From the NCBI GenBank assembly GCA_036186865.1, contig AP025053.1, positions 8,450,660 through 8,514,659 of the forward strand: a stretch of DNA of 64,000 bases, read 5' to 3'. The notes beneath the pieces were generated by a model. It saw only the letters and a program-made list of their open reading frames with translations, searched no databases and had not been told where the DNA came from. A program made the position numbers and the translations under genes. Source of the stretch: Eustoma russellianum (Eukaryota > Streptophyta > Magnoliopsida > Gentianales > Gentianaceae). Positions 22,554-32,329 of this stretch are shown piece after piece (the stretch's first letter is position 1; each line of letters opens with the position of its first letter).

Positions 22554-22633
22554 CTTACCTTCTTTCTCGATTTTGTGATTAGTGGATGCCATCACAAAAA
22601 GATTGTTAGATATTCTTGTTGTGAGTGAACCTT
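22554..22633 (-). pseudogene. copia E gag start codons and leader
   Basis: The minus strand reads ATGGCATCCACTAATCACAA and onward, matching the start of gag in copia A and D (MATTSH-type). It lies between the solo LTR and the primer-binding site. Confidence 0.75.
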
Positions 22634-22645
22634 GCTCTGATACCA
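22634..22645 (-). promoter_or_regulatory. primer-binding site, initiator Met tRNA
   Basis: The minus strand reads TGGTATCAGAGC, the standard plant PBS complementary to the 3' end of tRNA-iMet. It sits between the copia E LTR and gag leader. Confidence 0.9.
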
Positions 22646-22646
22646 C

Positions 22647-24930
22647 TTTTTAGACCTGCATAGCACCTCTAGAAGGAAGGGGGGTTGAATAGTGAGTGCA
22701 GAAAAATTGGTTTTTAAAAATGTTTATTGACCAATACTCACTTTTGAAAACAGAATATGTTTTCAGACCCATTTTTGAAAAACTAACTGAATAGGTTTTG
22801 AACCTCTAAAATTCGTGAAATATTTATACACTATACTTTAAGACGCTAAATATATGTCATAAAAATTTGAGATCAAAATTAAAAGTCTAAATCCATGAAA
22901 TATTAATTTTGATTGAACATTGTCAATTAGTGAAAAGCTTTCCCTTAAAATGAAAAACTAATTGCCAATCAATGACAACTCCAAATGATCTGAAATTTTG
23001 TTGAAATGTCCCTTAAGATGTATAGTTTAATTGGTTGAAACAGTTTTTCAAAATTACTTTGGGAAGCATGTCAACCATGTTGATGTTCTCAACCTTTGCA
23101 AATCTGAAAATCAGATTGTACTAGTCTCAGAACTCTAAATGTTCGGATGAGTTATACGTATCCAAATTCGATGAAACTTATCTTAAATGAAACCTAAGAC
23201 CTTTATCTCTGTCTTTGTAAAATTTGATGATTTTTGAAAATCTCTTGCTATTTTTCTCATTTGTTTGGAAAACGTTGCAAAAACAGTACTGAAAGCAAAA
23301 GTGCAGAAAAGTAAAAACACAATGATTTTTATACTAGTTTAGTCAATGTGACCTACTCTAGTCTTTGAGGACACTTTCCCCGGCATTCACTAATCATCAA
23401 GGTCACTTTAGAACAAGGGTGACTGGAGTTATACACCAACTCCTTTAATGTCTAACCCTTTTACAACAAATCACAACAACAATCAACAAAATCACCACCA
23501 CCTCACTAATGAAGATTTGATCACACCTTGATCAACCTTTTACAAGTAGAGAAAGTATGAAGGTGGTTTATATGAAGCCTATACAGAATATGGAATGTAT
23601 GTTTGAAAGGCTTAAGGCTATGTGCAAGAGAAGAAGATAAGAGATGAAAAGAACTCTTGCTTTTCACTTGGTAGCTTGTAGGATGTGTCTTATCTTGTGT
23701 TTGATCTTTCTCCTCCTTTATTTTATGTGTTGCACGCCTTTAGGGCTGAGAAATGTCTTCAATGACCTTGGAATATATCTTACAAATTGTGACATACCTT
23801 TGCTTATTTAGCGAGATATGGTTGGACAAGTGATGTGTCTTCGCCTTGTTGTCACTCTATGATTTGGTCTTCATTAAGCCACCTTGGCACATAATATATG
23901 ACATGGATAATCATCAAAAATATGAAAACAATTTCAATTTTGAATATCTTTATTGCCAATCAACCATTAGTGTGATGTCTTCTCATTTTTGGAATGATTT
24001 TGAGTCTTGAAAGCCACCTCCATAAAATCGGCCACATGCTGAAAACTTCAGCGTTATTTTTGGATTTTGAAACATTACCTTGTGTATCTTGATCTCTATA
24101 AATATTTGAGTTCTTTGTAGATTATCCTCCACCAATCATAGTGCAAAATAAGATCCACATAGGATCCAAATAAGCACCAAACAGTCGCCCACCTCAGCAC
24201 ACATATGCTAAAAATAATTTTGGAATCTTGAAAGAATAATAATGTAGTATCTTCGTAAATATGGTAACCATCAATCACCATTGAATCTTTTCTTCTAAAA
24301 TATTCCAAGATAGGTCTTGAATATGTAAAACATGTCTAAGTACATGTCACACATGTAAGAAAACATCCCCTTTAATAAGGTGTAGAAACTTGAATTTTTG
24401 AATTCCGCCGGTTGCGCGATTTTTTCTCCAATTGATCACGAACCACTTAGTCATGTAAAATGTGTTATACACCATATAGTATAATAAGAAAATGTATTAT
24501 CTCATCTCCAAATGACGTAGGAAGTTCGGCCATGGGGTGTAACAATTTTGAATTTGAATTTGAATTTTTAAGAAAATAAGGAAAATGATGGATAATTGAT
24601 ATATGTAATTATGGTATGACTTTGGTATTGAATTTCTCATGTGGTGCACGCAATTTTGAGGTTCTTGGAGTGTATATTGGATGGCCATCTTTCTATGGTA
24701 ATTTTATGGCTTCACGGTGACGATTCGGTAGTCATTTGACGTGGCAATTTTTGGTTTACGAACTTTTGACATGTCGATATATTTTTGGAAGGTTGATGAC
24801 ATGGAATATCTTGGATATGTATATACTCCTAAAATGACATGTATATGATTGTTTGACATTGATGATATACATTGATAACGTGTCGTTGGAATGCCGGGAT
24901 AGAAGAATACGGCTTTATGTCTTGAAAAAA
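22647..24930 (-). repeat. 5' LTR of copia E, truncated
   Basis: The first part (CTCTAGAAGGAAGGGGGGTT, GAATAGTGAGTGCAGAAAA) and later blocks match the 3-kb LTRs of copia A (for example 36,290-36,960). The blocks at 24,380-24,480 and 24,660-24,780 match 30,840-30,950 and 28,140-28,230. The first bases are TTTTAG instead of TGTAGG, so the terminal dinucleotide is mutated. The right end is lost where a LINE tail begins (about 24,940). The tRNA-iMet PBS lies directly to the left. Confidence 0.75.
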
Positions 24931-24949
24931 AAAGTGTGTGTGTATATAT

Positions 24950-26770
24950 GTATATTTATATTTTTTTATATGAAGAAAATTTTATTGAAAGTCTCGCTTA
25001 TAGCGGAGGGAAACCATATTACAATCATCGTCTATGAAAATAAATGAAATAAGGAGCTAATAATGATGTATCTCTAGTCGTATATGATATGCCGCATTAA
25101 AATCTTGCCAAGTAAAACCACCCTTGTGGATAAAACCTTGGCAAAGGAAAAAGCGTACATATTTATACAGCTGTCATTGATACTAAAGCGATAGAAGGCT
25201 TAATACATTGATGTAAATGTGGTTGAATAATGAAAAACTGTCGGTCTGTTGATGGTAAGGGTCGCTGGATGATGACAAAGGAACGCGGCTAGATCTTGTT
25301 GAATTGACAATGTCGCCCAGGCTCAGTTGGATACTTGTAGATTGCCTCGTCAAAGATTTATGCGTTGATGTCCACCATAACAAAAGAAACACAAGCGTGA
25401 GACAAAATGAAGCAGTCGAAATGATAGTATAAGATGGGTCGTAAATTGTTAATAGCAGATAAGAAGAAGACGCAAAAACGTTGCCTGTGTTAAAAAACAC
25501 AGACAACGACAGGGGTGTATAGCCGATGGGGTGTCCGACATGTGTCAGTGCCAAAGCTGGTGATAAAGACCGTAGGTGCCCGATGTCCTCAGTCACAGCA
25601 TACATCAGAAGGGAGCAGCCAAACCAAATGCATGTAAGGGGAAAAACACCGTGAAATGAAAATACATAGTAAAACAAGAATTGTATGACCAAAGGAACGC
25701 ATAGCATACCGCGTCTGCCTCCACCCCACAGAATGCAGGCAGAAGGATTGAAGGTGTGCCAATCCATTTGGAAGACTTGATTAAGGTATACGCATATGAG
25801 CTGTTGAGAGATCCAAAGAAACGGAGCCGTGCACTATTGGGGGAAGAGTGCGAGAGGTGAAAACCTGCGTGATAGGGTTCAACATGGCATGTTGAGCGAG
25901 ATAGTGGGCAGCCATATTTTCCTCCCTATAAATATGTAGAAAGTCCAGTCGATGGAGATGAGTTAAATTATGTAGCAAGCGAAGGTGGTAATTCCCTTGA
26001 ACCTTGCTTGGTTGTGAGAGGCGGGACACTAGCTGCGAGCAATCTGTTTCTAGGATAATTGAGCGATACAGTGGAAGAAAGTATAATAATCCGAGGACTG
26101 CAGCCTGTATCTCAGCATGTAGAGGTGTACTTGGAGGAAGCCAGAAAGAGAGTGCCCCTACACATGAGCCCGCATGATCGCGCAATATAGCACCCCTTGC
26201 ACTGTAATGTCTGCCTACCGCCGCATCTATATTTAATTTTAATTGACATGAAGGTGGAGTATCCCAACGCACTAAGATTGGGCGTGGCGGTTGCAACGAG
26301 GGACACCAAGAGAGCTGCGGTAAAGGGCTGGCCGCTAGTTTTGATCCAGCAATTGTTTTGCTCCACATAGTAACATCATAGTTGATAGACGCCCGAAGGG
26401 ATGACACTGAGAAAGTAAGCTTATCACTATATATTAATGCTGTATAAGTGCGCCATATATTGTACACAATGATCGACGGAATGACAATCCTTAAAGCCCC
26501 AGGAATAGATGAGAAAGAAGACCGATACCACCATGAGAGAAGATATTACCGAAGATGCAGTGTTGCTGGCGGAGGACAATGCAACTCACATGCGAAGTAA
26601 GACCAGAGAAAACGAACTGTCGAGCAGTAGATAAATACATGATCAATTGTGGCCGATGCAGCCTTACAAAAAGGGCATTGCGATGGACGTGAAGCTGCGT
26701 ATCGGCCAATATAGTCCTCAAAAGGTAGAGCCGAGTGAAAAATGTGCCATAAAAAATTTGGACAATTTCG
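24950..26770 (-). pseudogene. 5'-truncated L1-type LINE (zf-RVT and RNase H of ORF2)
   Basis: The minus strand shows the zf-RVT region (26,760-26,500; pieces of THQLH and FVFSGLTSHV in one frame, broken). Then comes a clean 228-codon frame (26,467-25,781) with the linker YNIWRTYTALIYSDKLTFSV and the RNase H: LNIDAAVGRHYSARGAILRD (Asp), TPLHAEIQAAVLGLLYF (Glu), IILETDCSQLVSRL (Asp) and YREENMAAHYLAQHAM. The 3' UTR (25,780-24,960) holds the GTTGCCTGTG hairpin (25,480-25,507) and the conserved CCGCATTAAAATCTTGCC block, ending in a T-run at 24,960. The RNase H domain looks intact. It meets a plus-strand LINE ORF1 head to head near 26,770. Confidence 0.85.
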
Positions 26771-27112
26771 GCCACCGCTCTTCCGGCGATTTTGCTGGTC
26801 TCCATCGCGATCTTCTCCTTCGACATGCAGCCGCCATTGCCAGTAGCCCCCCCAGCATCGCCATCATTCGCTGATATCCTCCGTGGTAATACTCCTCCCA
26901 TGATACAGCCGAAACCACAATCCAAATTCGAGGGCTGCCCCTCCATTCGATTCTCCGATGAAGAAGTGGACGCATTGATCACTCCTTTACAATACACTCT
27001 CGTCGGACCATTCTGGCACGGATGGCTGCCAATGGCTGCTTTGAGAAAAGCATCTGATCGCATTGGCTTCACTGGATCAGTGCATCTCGGTCTTCTGGAC
27101 AAATCACATATC
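26771..27112 (+). pseudogene. L1-type LINE ORF1, 5' part, split by a 27.6-kb nested insertion
   Basis: From the ATG at 26,825 the frame reads a Pro-rich start, then FADILRGNTPPM, CPSIRFSDEEVDALITPL, LVGPFWHGWLPMAALRKASD and GFTGSVHLGLLDKSHI, the front of DUF4283. At 27,113 it is broken by the short-LTR element. The domain resumes at 54,706, with atatc duplicated (27,108-27,112 and 54,706-54,710). Residues read after 27,112 belong to the insert. The 5' side meets a minus LINE. Confidence 0.85.
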
Positions 27113-27275
27113 TGTAGGACCTCAAGTGCTACCAACTCTTCCGAAACCAATTAGTGATAGGAGATGCGCATACCTTAGCTTTATAGTGCATTCAGCACAC
27201 ACAAGCGCCCACGGCATTCGACTGTGACTTGGCCCACACGGCCTATGCGCCACCAGACAATTGCTCTATCCAACA
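27113..27275 (-). repeat. short LTR, left copy (163 bp)
   Basis: TGTAGGACC...ATCCAACA, matching 54,336-54,705 once the insert there is removed, with roughly 20 differences by eye. It starts right after the duplicated atatc and is followed by a CTCCCCCT tract (PPT on the minus strand), so it is the 3' LTR of a minus-strand element. Confidence 0.9.
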
Positions 27276-27338
27276 ATCTCCCCCTCAGCAATTGCTCCCG
27301 CTTGGAATCGAACTCGTGACCTTGGCTCTGATACTACT
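27276..27338 (-). other. miniature internal domain: PPT and PBS
   Basis: Sense (minus) order: PBS-like TAGTATCAGAGC (27,336-27,325), about 35 bases containing GAGTTCGATTCC, then the purine tract GAGGGGGAGAT touching the LTR. PBS and PPT with no coding between them is the TRIM layout. Confidence 0.75.
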
Positions 27339-28459
27339 TGTTTATTGGTCCACCTTGGCATACTTTAATGAGCTATAAATTCTACAAAAAAACTCATAAA
27401 ACATCTTCAAATGTAGTCAAAGTATTACCATACTATCACATTTCAATCCCTTGAATTTGGGAGACAAATTAAGGACAATAACTAGCAAAAAAGCGCAGAC
27501 TCCTTTTCCATGTGCTGAAATTTTCAGCATGTGGTTGTTTTGAGTCCTTTCCTTATGTGGTGCCCTCTTCAATGTCACCAATCTTGTACGGAATATTCTC
27601 AATCAATTAAAATGCAAAATAAGCTCCACCTAGGCTCCAATCAAGATGAAATAGGCATGTAGAATGAATGGACATGTGCTGAAATTTCATTTTAGTTAGC
27701 TTTGTCAAATAATGCACAATATTTACACATATATGGTAAATAAAAAATCAGCCCTATTTTGAATTTTTTACAACACTTTAACATGTCTTGAATGTCTAAA
27801 AAGTGTCTAGATACATTTTACATCTATGCCTCAAAAACGTACCATGTATGTATGTTTGTAGAAAGCCGAATTTTTGACTTTCGCCGATTACACGATTTTT
27901 TCCCGATTAATTTCAAACTTCTTACACATGTAATATATATTATGTCACACATAATACACATAAAAGGAAGTGTATATTCAGCTCCAATGGCCTAATAGAA
28001 AACGACCATGTGCACTATTAAAGTTGAGTTTGAATTCTCCATAAATTTAGCATAAATTATGGGTGATTTGTGTGTGCCAACATGGAATGATTTAGTGATT
28101 GATATCAACATGTGAGTAACGAAAGTTTTGGCTATTTTTGATGCATATGGGCTGGCCATCTTTATATGGCAAGTACGTGACACGTCGGTGAAGTTTCGGT
28201 AGTCATTCGATACGACAATTTTTGGTTTATGACCTTGTAACGTGGCAGTATAATTTTGACATCACCATGACTTATGTCATATGATATAAGACCTGAATAT
28301 ACTACGTACGTTTGTAGTACATGTAACGCGTCGGTAGTACGTCGGAATATATGTGTATTGTGCCTTTTTAAAATAAATATGAATATATATATATATATAA
28401 TATATATATATATGTATATATATTTAAAAAAATACATATATATCCATATATATATATAC

Positions 28460-28491
<32 letters not shown>

Positions 28492-28746
28492 GGCGTGTAA
28501 AGTTAAATGTGGAGGAGACTTTCCATTTCCAAATTTGTTGCCATGTAGCTTCTATCAAATATGTCTCTATTTAATGAACTAGTTAGTTCATTAACTTAAG
28601 CATTCCATTTAATGAACTAGTTTAGTTCATTAATTGTGACACCTGAAAACAATACAAAGACAACAAATGTTTGCCATACGATGTAAGCTTTAACGCTTCA
28701 TAGCTTGTTAGTACGGCAACAATATATAAGCATATGAGTCATGTAT
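27339..28746 (-). repeat. copia long LTR C1, left part
   Basis: From TGTTTATTGG to the duplicated tgtat (28,742-28,746) where copia A is inserted; it resumes at 39,283 and ends ...CTCAACA at 39,386. From about 27,480 onward it is homologous to the right half of the copia A LTR (30,470-31,680). The first about 140 bases have no clear partner in the LTR starts of A or E, so the left end may be shortened. Landmarks: the ATGCTGAAATTTTCAGCAT palindrome (27,515), a long TA/CATATA run (28,386-28,492) and the AATGAACTAGTTAGTTCATT palindrome. Confidence 0.75.
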
Positions 28747-31407
28747 TGCAGGATCTGCAAGGCACCACTAGAAGGGAGGTTGAATAGTGGGTGCGGAAAA
28801 TGTGTTTTTTAAAATTTTTTTGACTCAAGAACTCAACTTCTTGTGTCAAAAAAAAAAGAACTCAACTTCTGAAAACAGTTTCTGTTTTCAGGACCAGTTT
28901 TAAAACGTTTTTAAAACCAGGTTGTAGGTCTTCAAAAATTCTGAAATTTTAAGATAACTTAGCCTCAGATGTTATGAGTGTCTCCTACAAATTTCAGATT
29001 TAAATTTAACCTTTAACCCCTTCAAATATCGTTGGTGGTCAGATTGCACGAATCTGTCAGAAACGGTAGACTGTTTTGAAAAATTTATTCCTATTTGTAC
29101 GTAACTCCAAATGCTCTAAAATTTTAACCAATAACCCCTTATATGTTATATTTAAATGGGTTGAAACAGTTTTGAAAAATTCTTTTGGGGAGTTAGTCAA
29201 ATACACTCAAAGTCTCAACCTTTGCAAGCCTAAAAATCAGACTTCACTAGTCTCAGAACTTTAGACATTTGATTGACTTATACTTATCCAAAAGGGTTGA
29301 AATTGTGCCCAATTAACCTTAAGACGTGTTGATATTATTCTGGAAAGTTTCGTAATTTTTGAAAAATGTTTACTATTTTTACGAACGTAATCAAAAAGAG
29401 TAAATAGTGCTGAAACAGAATATAAGTGTTGAAAGTAAATGACACCAAGAATTTTATATTGGTTCGGTTATAAACAACCTACTCCAGTCTTCAAGGAACA
29501 CCTTCCTCGGTTCACACTAATCACACAACACAAATACACCTTACCACAGGGTTGATGGAGTTACACACCAACTCCAACCCTTTACAATCCTTGTATGATG
29601 AATACAATACGCACGAACACCACCACCTTGCAAGATTGAAGATTGATCACACCTTGATCAATCTTTTACAAAGATAAAGAATGTGTGGTAGTATAAGATA
29701 ACCCTATTCAAGAATATGAATGTAAATACAATAGGCTTTTAGAAAGAAGAAAGAAAGAAAGATAGAAAAGAAGGCTAGAACACGTTTTTGATCTTTTAAT
29801 TTGGAAGACTTGTTCTTCTGCTTGTTCTGCTCTTCTTCCTTCCCTTTTTATCAATTATGGCCGTCCCCCCTTGGTCCCTTCTCCTCTTGAAGATTATCTT
29901 CTAAGTCCTTGGAAGAATGTATGGCATCATTGTGACATGTCTTTGCTTACTTGGCATCTCCTCATTGGATGATCATTAAATTTTTGCTTACTTGGCACTC
30001 ATTGATTGGTTGAATGTTGTCATCACTTGATGACTAGGAAAATCTGAGAATTCCACTAAAAACATGTGCCAAAATTACCATAAAACAATTACCATAACTT
30101 CGAAGATCATCACATAAATTAAGCAAGATAATTTCCTCCAAAAATAACATGAAAAAATCGCCCATTATTCTCTTCTTTTATGGAATAGAAATTATTGCCT
30201 ATTTGCTTTGATTTAATCCACTAAATTCAATCACCATTTAGTATGCAATATTCTCTTCTTTTATGGAATAGAAATTAGGCACCAACAAGGCCAATATTTC
30301 GGCCAAGATACATTATACACATGCTGAAATTTTCAGCATGTGTGATATTCAAGAATATCACTTTCTTTATTCATAAAATATTTAAAACACTTCCAAATTG
30401 TCTACTAATTAATCCACCTTAATCAAGACACAAAATATGGCTCATAATGGATGATAAAAATCGCCCAACACTATAGTACACATGCTGAATTTTCAGCATG
30501 TGTCACAATTGTGACAAAATTTGAAATCTTACCTTTTGTAGCTTCTTTCTTTAAGTCACCAACTTTGTATGCTTCATTCTTGACTAATCAATATGCCAAC
30601 AAGGCTCCACATATGCTCCATCTCAGCTTGAGTAGGCGTGTAAATAGACTTTGACATGTGATGAATTTTATTTTTGCAAACTTTGTAAAATAGTGCACAT
30701 TTAATAATAAACATATGGTATATTCCAATCAGCCCTTAATTTAATTTTCTAGAACACTTTAAGATGTATGACATATGTAAAAATTGTCTAGATACATGTC
30801 GTATGATGTGCCAAAACGTTCCATGTGTTGTGTATGTAGAAAACCGAATTTTCGATGTTTATCGATTACCCGATTTTTCTCTAATTAAATTCCAACTTTT
30901 TGCACATGTTATATATATTATGTTACACATAATATACATAATATAAACTTTAATATTCAGCTCACAAGGCTGATTAAAGTGGCGTCTTTTACATGTGACA
31001 AAATTGAAATTGGAATCTCCACAATTTGGACTTAATGTGGGGTGATTTGTGTGTACCAACATGGAATGATTTTATGGCTGCATATAACATGTAGGCCACG
31101 AAAATTATTGATATTTTTGAGGTGTAGGGGCTGGCCATCTATTTATGGCAAGTACGTGACACGTTGGCGAAGTTTCGATATTCGCCCGATACAACAATTT
31201 TTGGTTTAGAACCTTTTAACGTGTCGTATTTAATTTGTCATCACCATGACTTATATCATATGATATAAGACCTGAATATACTCATAAATATGAGTTAAGT
31301 ATGGTGGTGTGACGTTACCGTACGTACGTAAAATATATAACGTGTCGGTAGTACGTTGGAATATGTGTGTATGTACCTTTTTCAAAAAATCTGAAAATAT
31401 ATATATT

Positions 31408-31446
<39 letters not shown>

Positions 31447-31804
31447 ATATGATGAGAGGAGGAGGAGGAAACTTTCCTTTCTTCATCTTGTTGCCTTTGT
31501 GCCTTGTCCAAATGTTGCTTCCTTTAATGAACTACTTAGTTTAATTAACTAAGTACTTCACTTAATGAACTAGTTTAGTTCATTAATGGTGGCACCTGAA
31601 AATAGTACAAACACAACAAATGTTTGCCATTTGATGTAAGCTTTAACGCTTCATGGCTCGTTAGTACGGCAATAATATATATGAACTATATAAGGCAACT
31701 TTCATGCAACAATGTGTTATGTCATAAAATATGTCATGCATTTCTTTGTAACACATTATTTAAATCATGCATTTTGAAATCACTCAAACCCCATTTTTTC
31801 AACA
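28747..31804 (-). repeat. 3' LTR of copia A (3058 bp)
   Basis: TGCAGGATC...TTTTTTCAACA, adjoining the CTCCCCCTTTT tract. It matches 36,267-39,282 over its length. It differs by a templated block at 30,167-30,194 and retains about 46 bases (near 31,130) that the other LTR lacks. Contains palindromes ACATGCTGAAATTTTCAGCATGT (30,320) and ACATGCTGAATTTTCAGCATGT (30,480) and an (AT)n(GT)n run (31,395-31,448). Confidence 0.9.
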
Positions 31805-32072
31805 ATCTCCCCCTTTTGATTATTTTCAAAATAACCTACATACATGATTTAAATCTTATCGCTCCCCCTTCAATCATGCATAAATTCAAAATTTGAATTT
31901 TAAATTTCAAATCCGCTCCCCCTTGATTTATGCAATTAGTATCTCTCTCCCCCTTAAATCATGCTTTCTCTCCCCCTTTATTTTGGAAAGTCAATCAAAA
32001 GCGCATGTAAAGATGAAAAGAAAATCATGCATTTTGAATAATCTCAAATGTGCGTTCTTAAGGATTATTTAT
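31805..32072 (-). other. polypurine tract region of copia A
   Basis: Repeated CTCCCCCTT tracts (31,806, 31,862, 31,916, 31,947, 31,970) are separated by ATCATG-rich spacers. On the sense strand these are AAGGGGGAG tracts; the one touching the LTR is the likely plus-strand primer. Multiple PPTs are known in SIRE/Maximus-type copia elements, which fits the long LTRs. Confidence 0.75.
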
Positions 32073-32312
32073 TCAACCCTTTGAAAATGTCCCTTTTGGT
32101 ACCCAAATTTGGGTGACCCTTCTAGGTCTTCCAAATGGTGAGAAAGGTGATGAAAGCACAACATAACATACTTTAGGTGCAACTGCATCTGGCCTTTGGC
32201 CAAGAACTCCTTTATACGCATCATATGTATGACGTTTTTGATATGTCCTTGTGTTAGTGTGCGTAGTGTGTGATCTAGATGGATGAAATGCATGTCGTGT
32301 ATGCATCACTTA
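32073..32312 (-). pseudogene. copia A gag, 3' part
   Basis: The minus strand continues gag beyond the RTE insertion: HTRHAFHPSRSHTTHTNTRT and, near its end, a WVPKG motif typical of the region between gag and protease in copia elements. It corresponds to 52,350-52,570 of copia D. A stop and the PPT region follow, so the protein ends here and pol is deleted. Confidence 0.75.
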
Positions 32313-32329
32313 TTTCTTCTCATATCTAT

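Noticed and set aside
26491..27150. 219-codon minus-strand frame over the plus-strand LINE ORF1
   Set aside because: Its first two thirds are the antisense of the DUF4283 coding region; only the last third overlaps real zf-RVT sequence, already covered.
27296..27320. A tRNA gene or SINE suggested by GAGTTCGATTCC
   Set aside because: It resembles a T-loop/B box but lies between a PBS and a PPT in a miniature LTR element and lacks a cloverleaf.
28162..28582. Open frames rich in Tyr-Ile repeats on both strands
   Set aside because: They arise from the (TA)n tract of the copia LTR.
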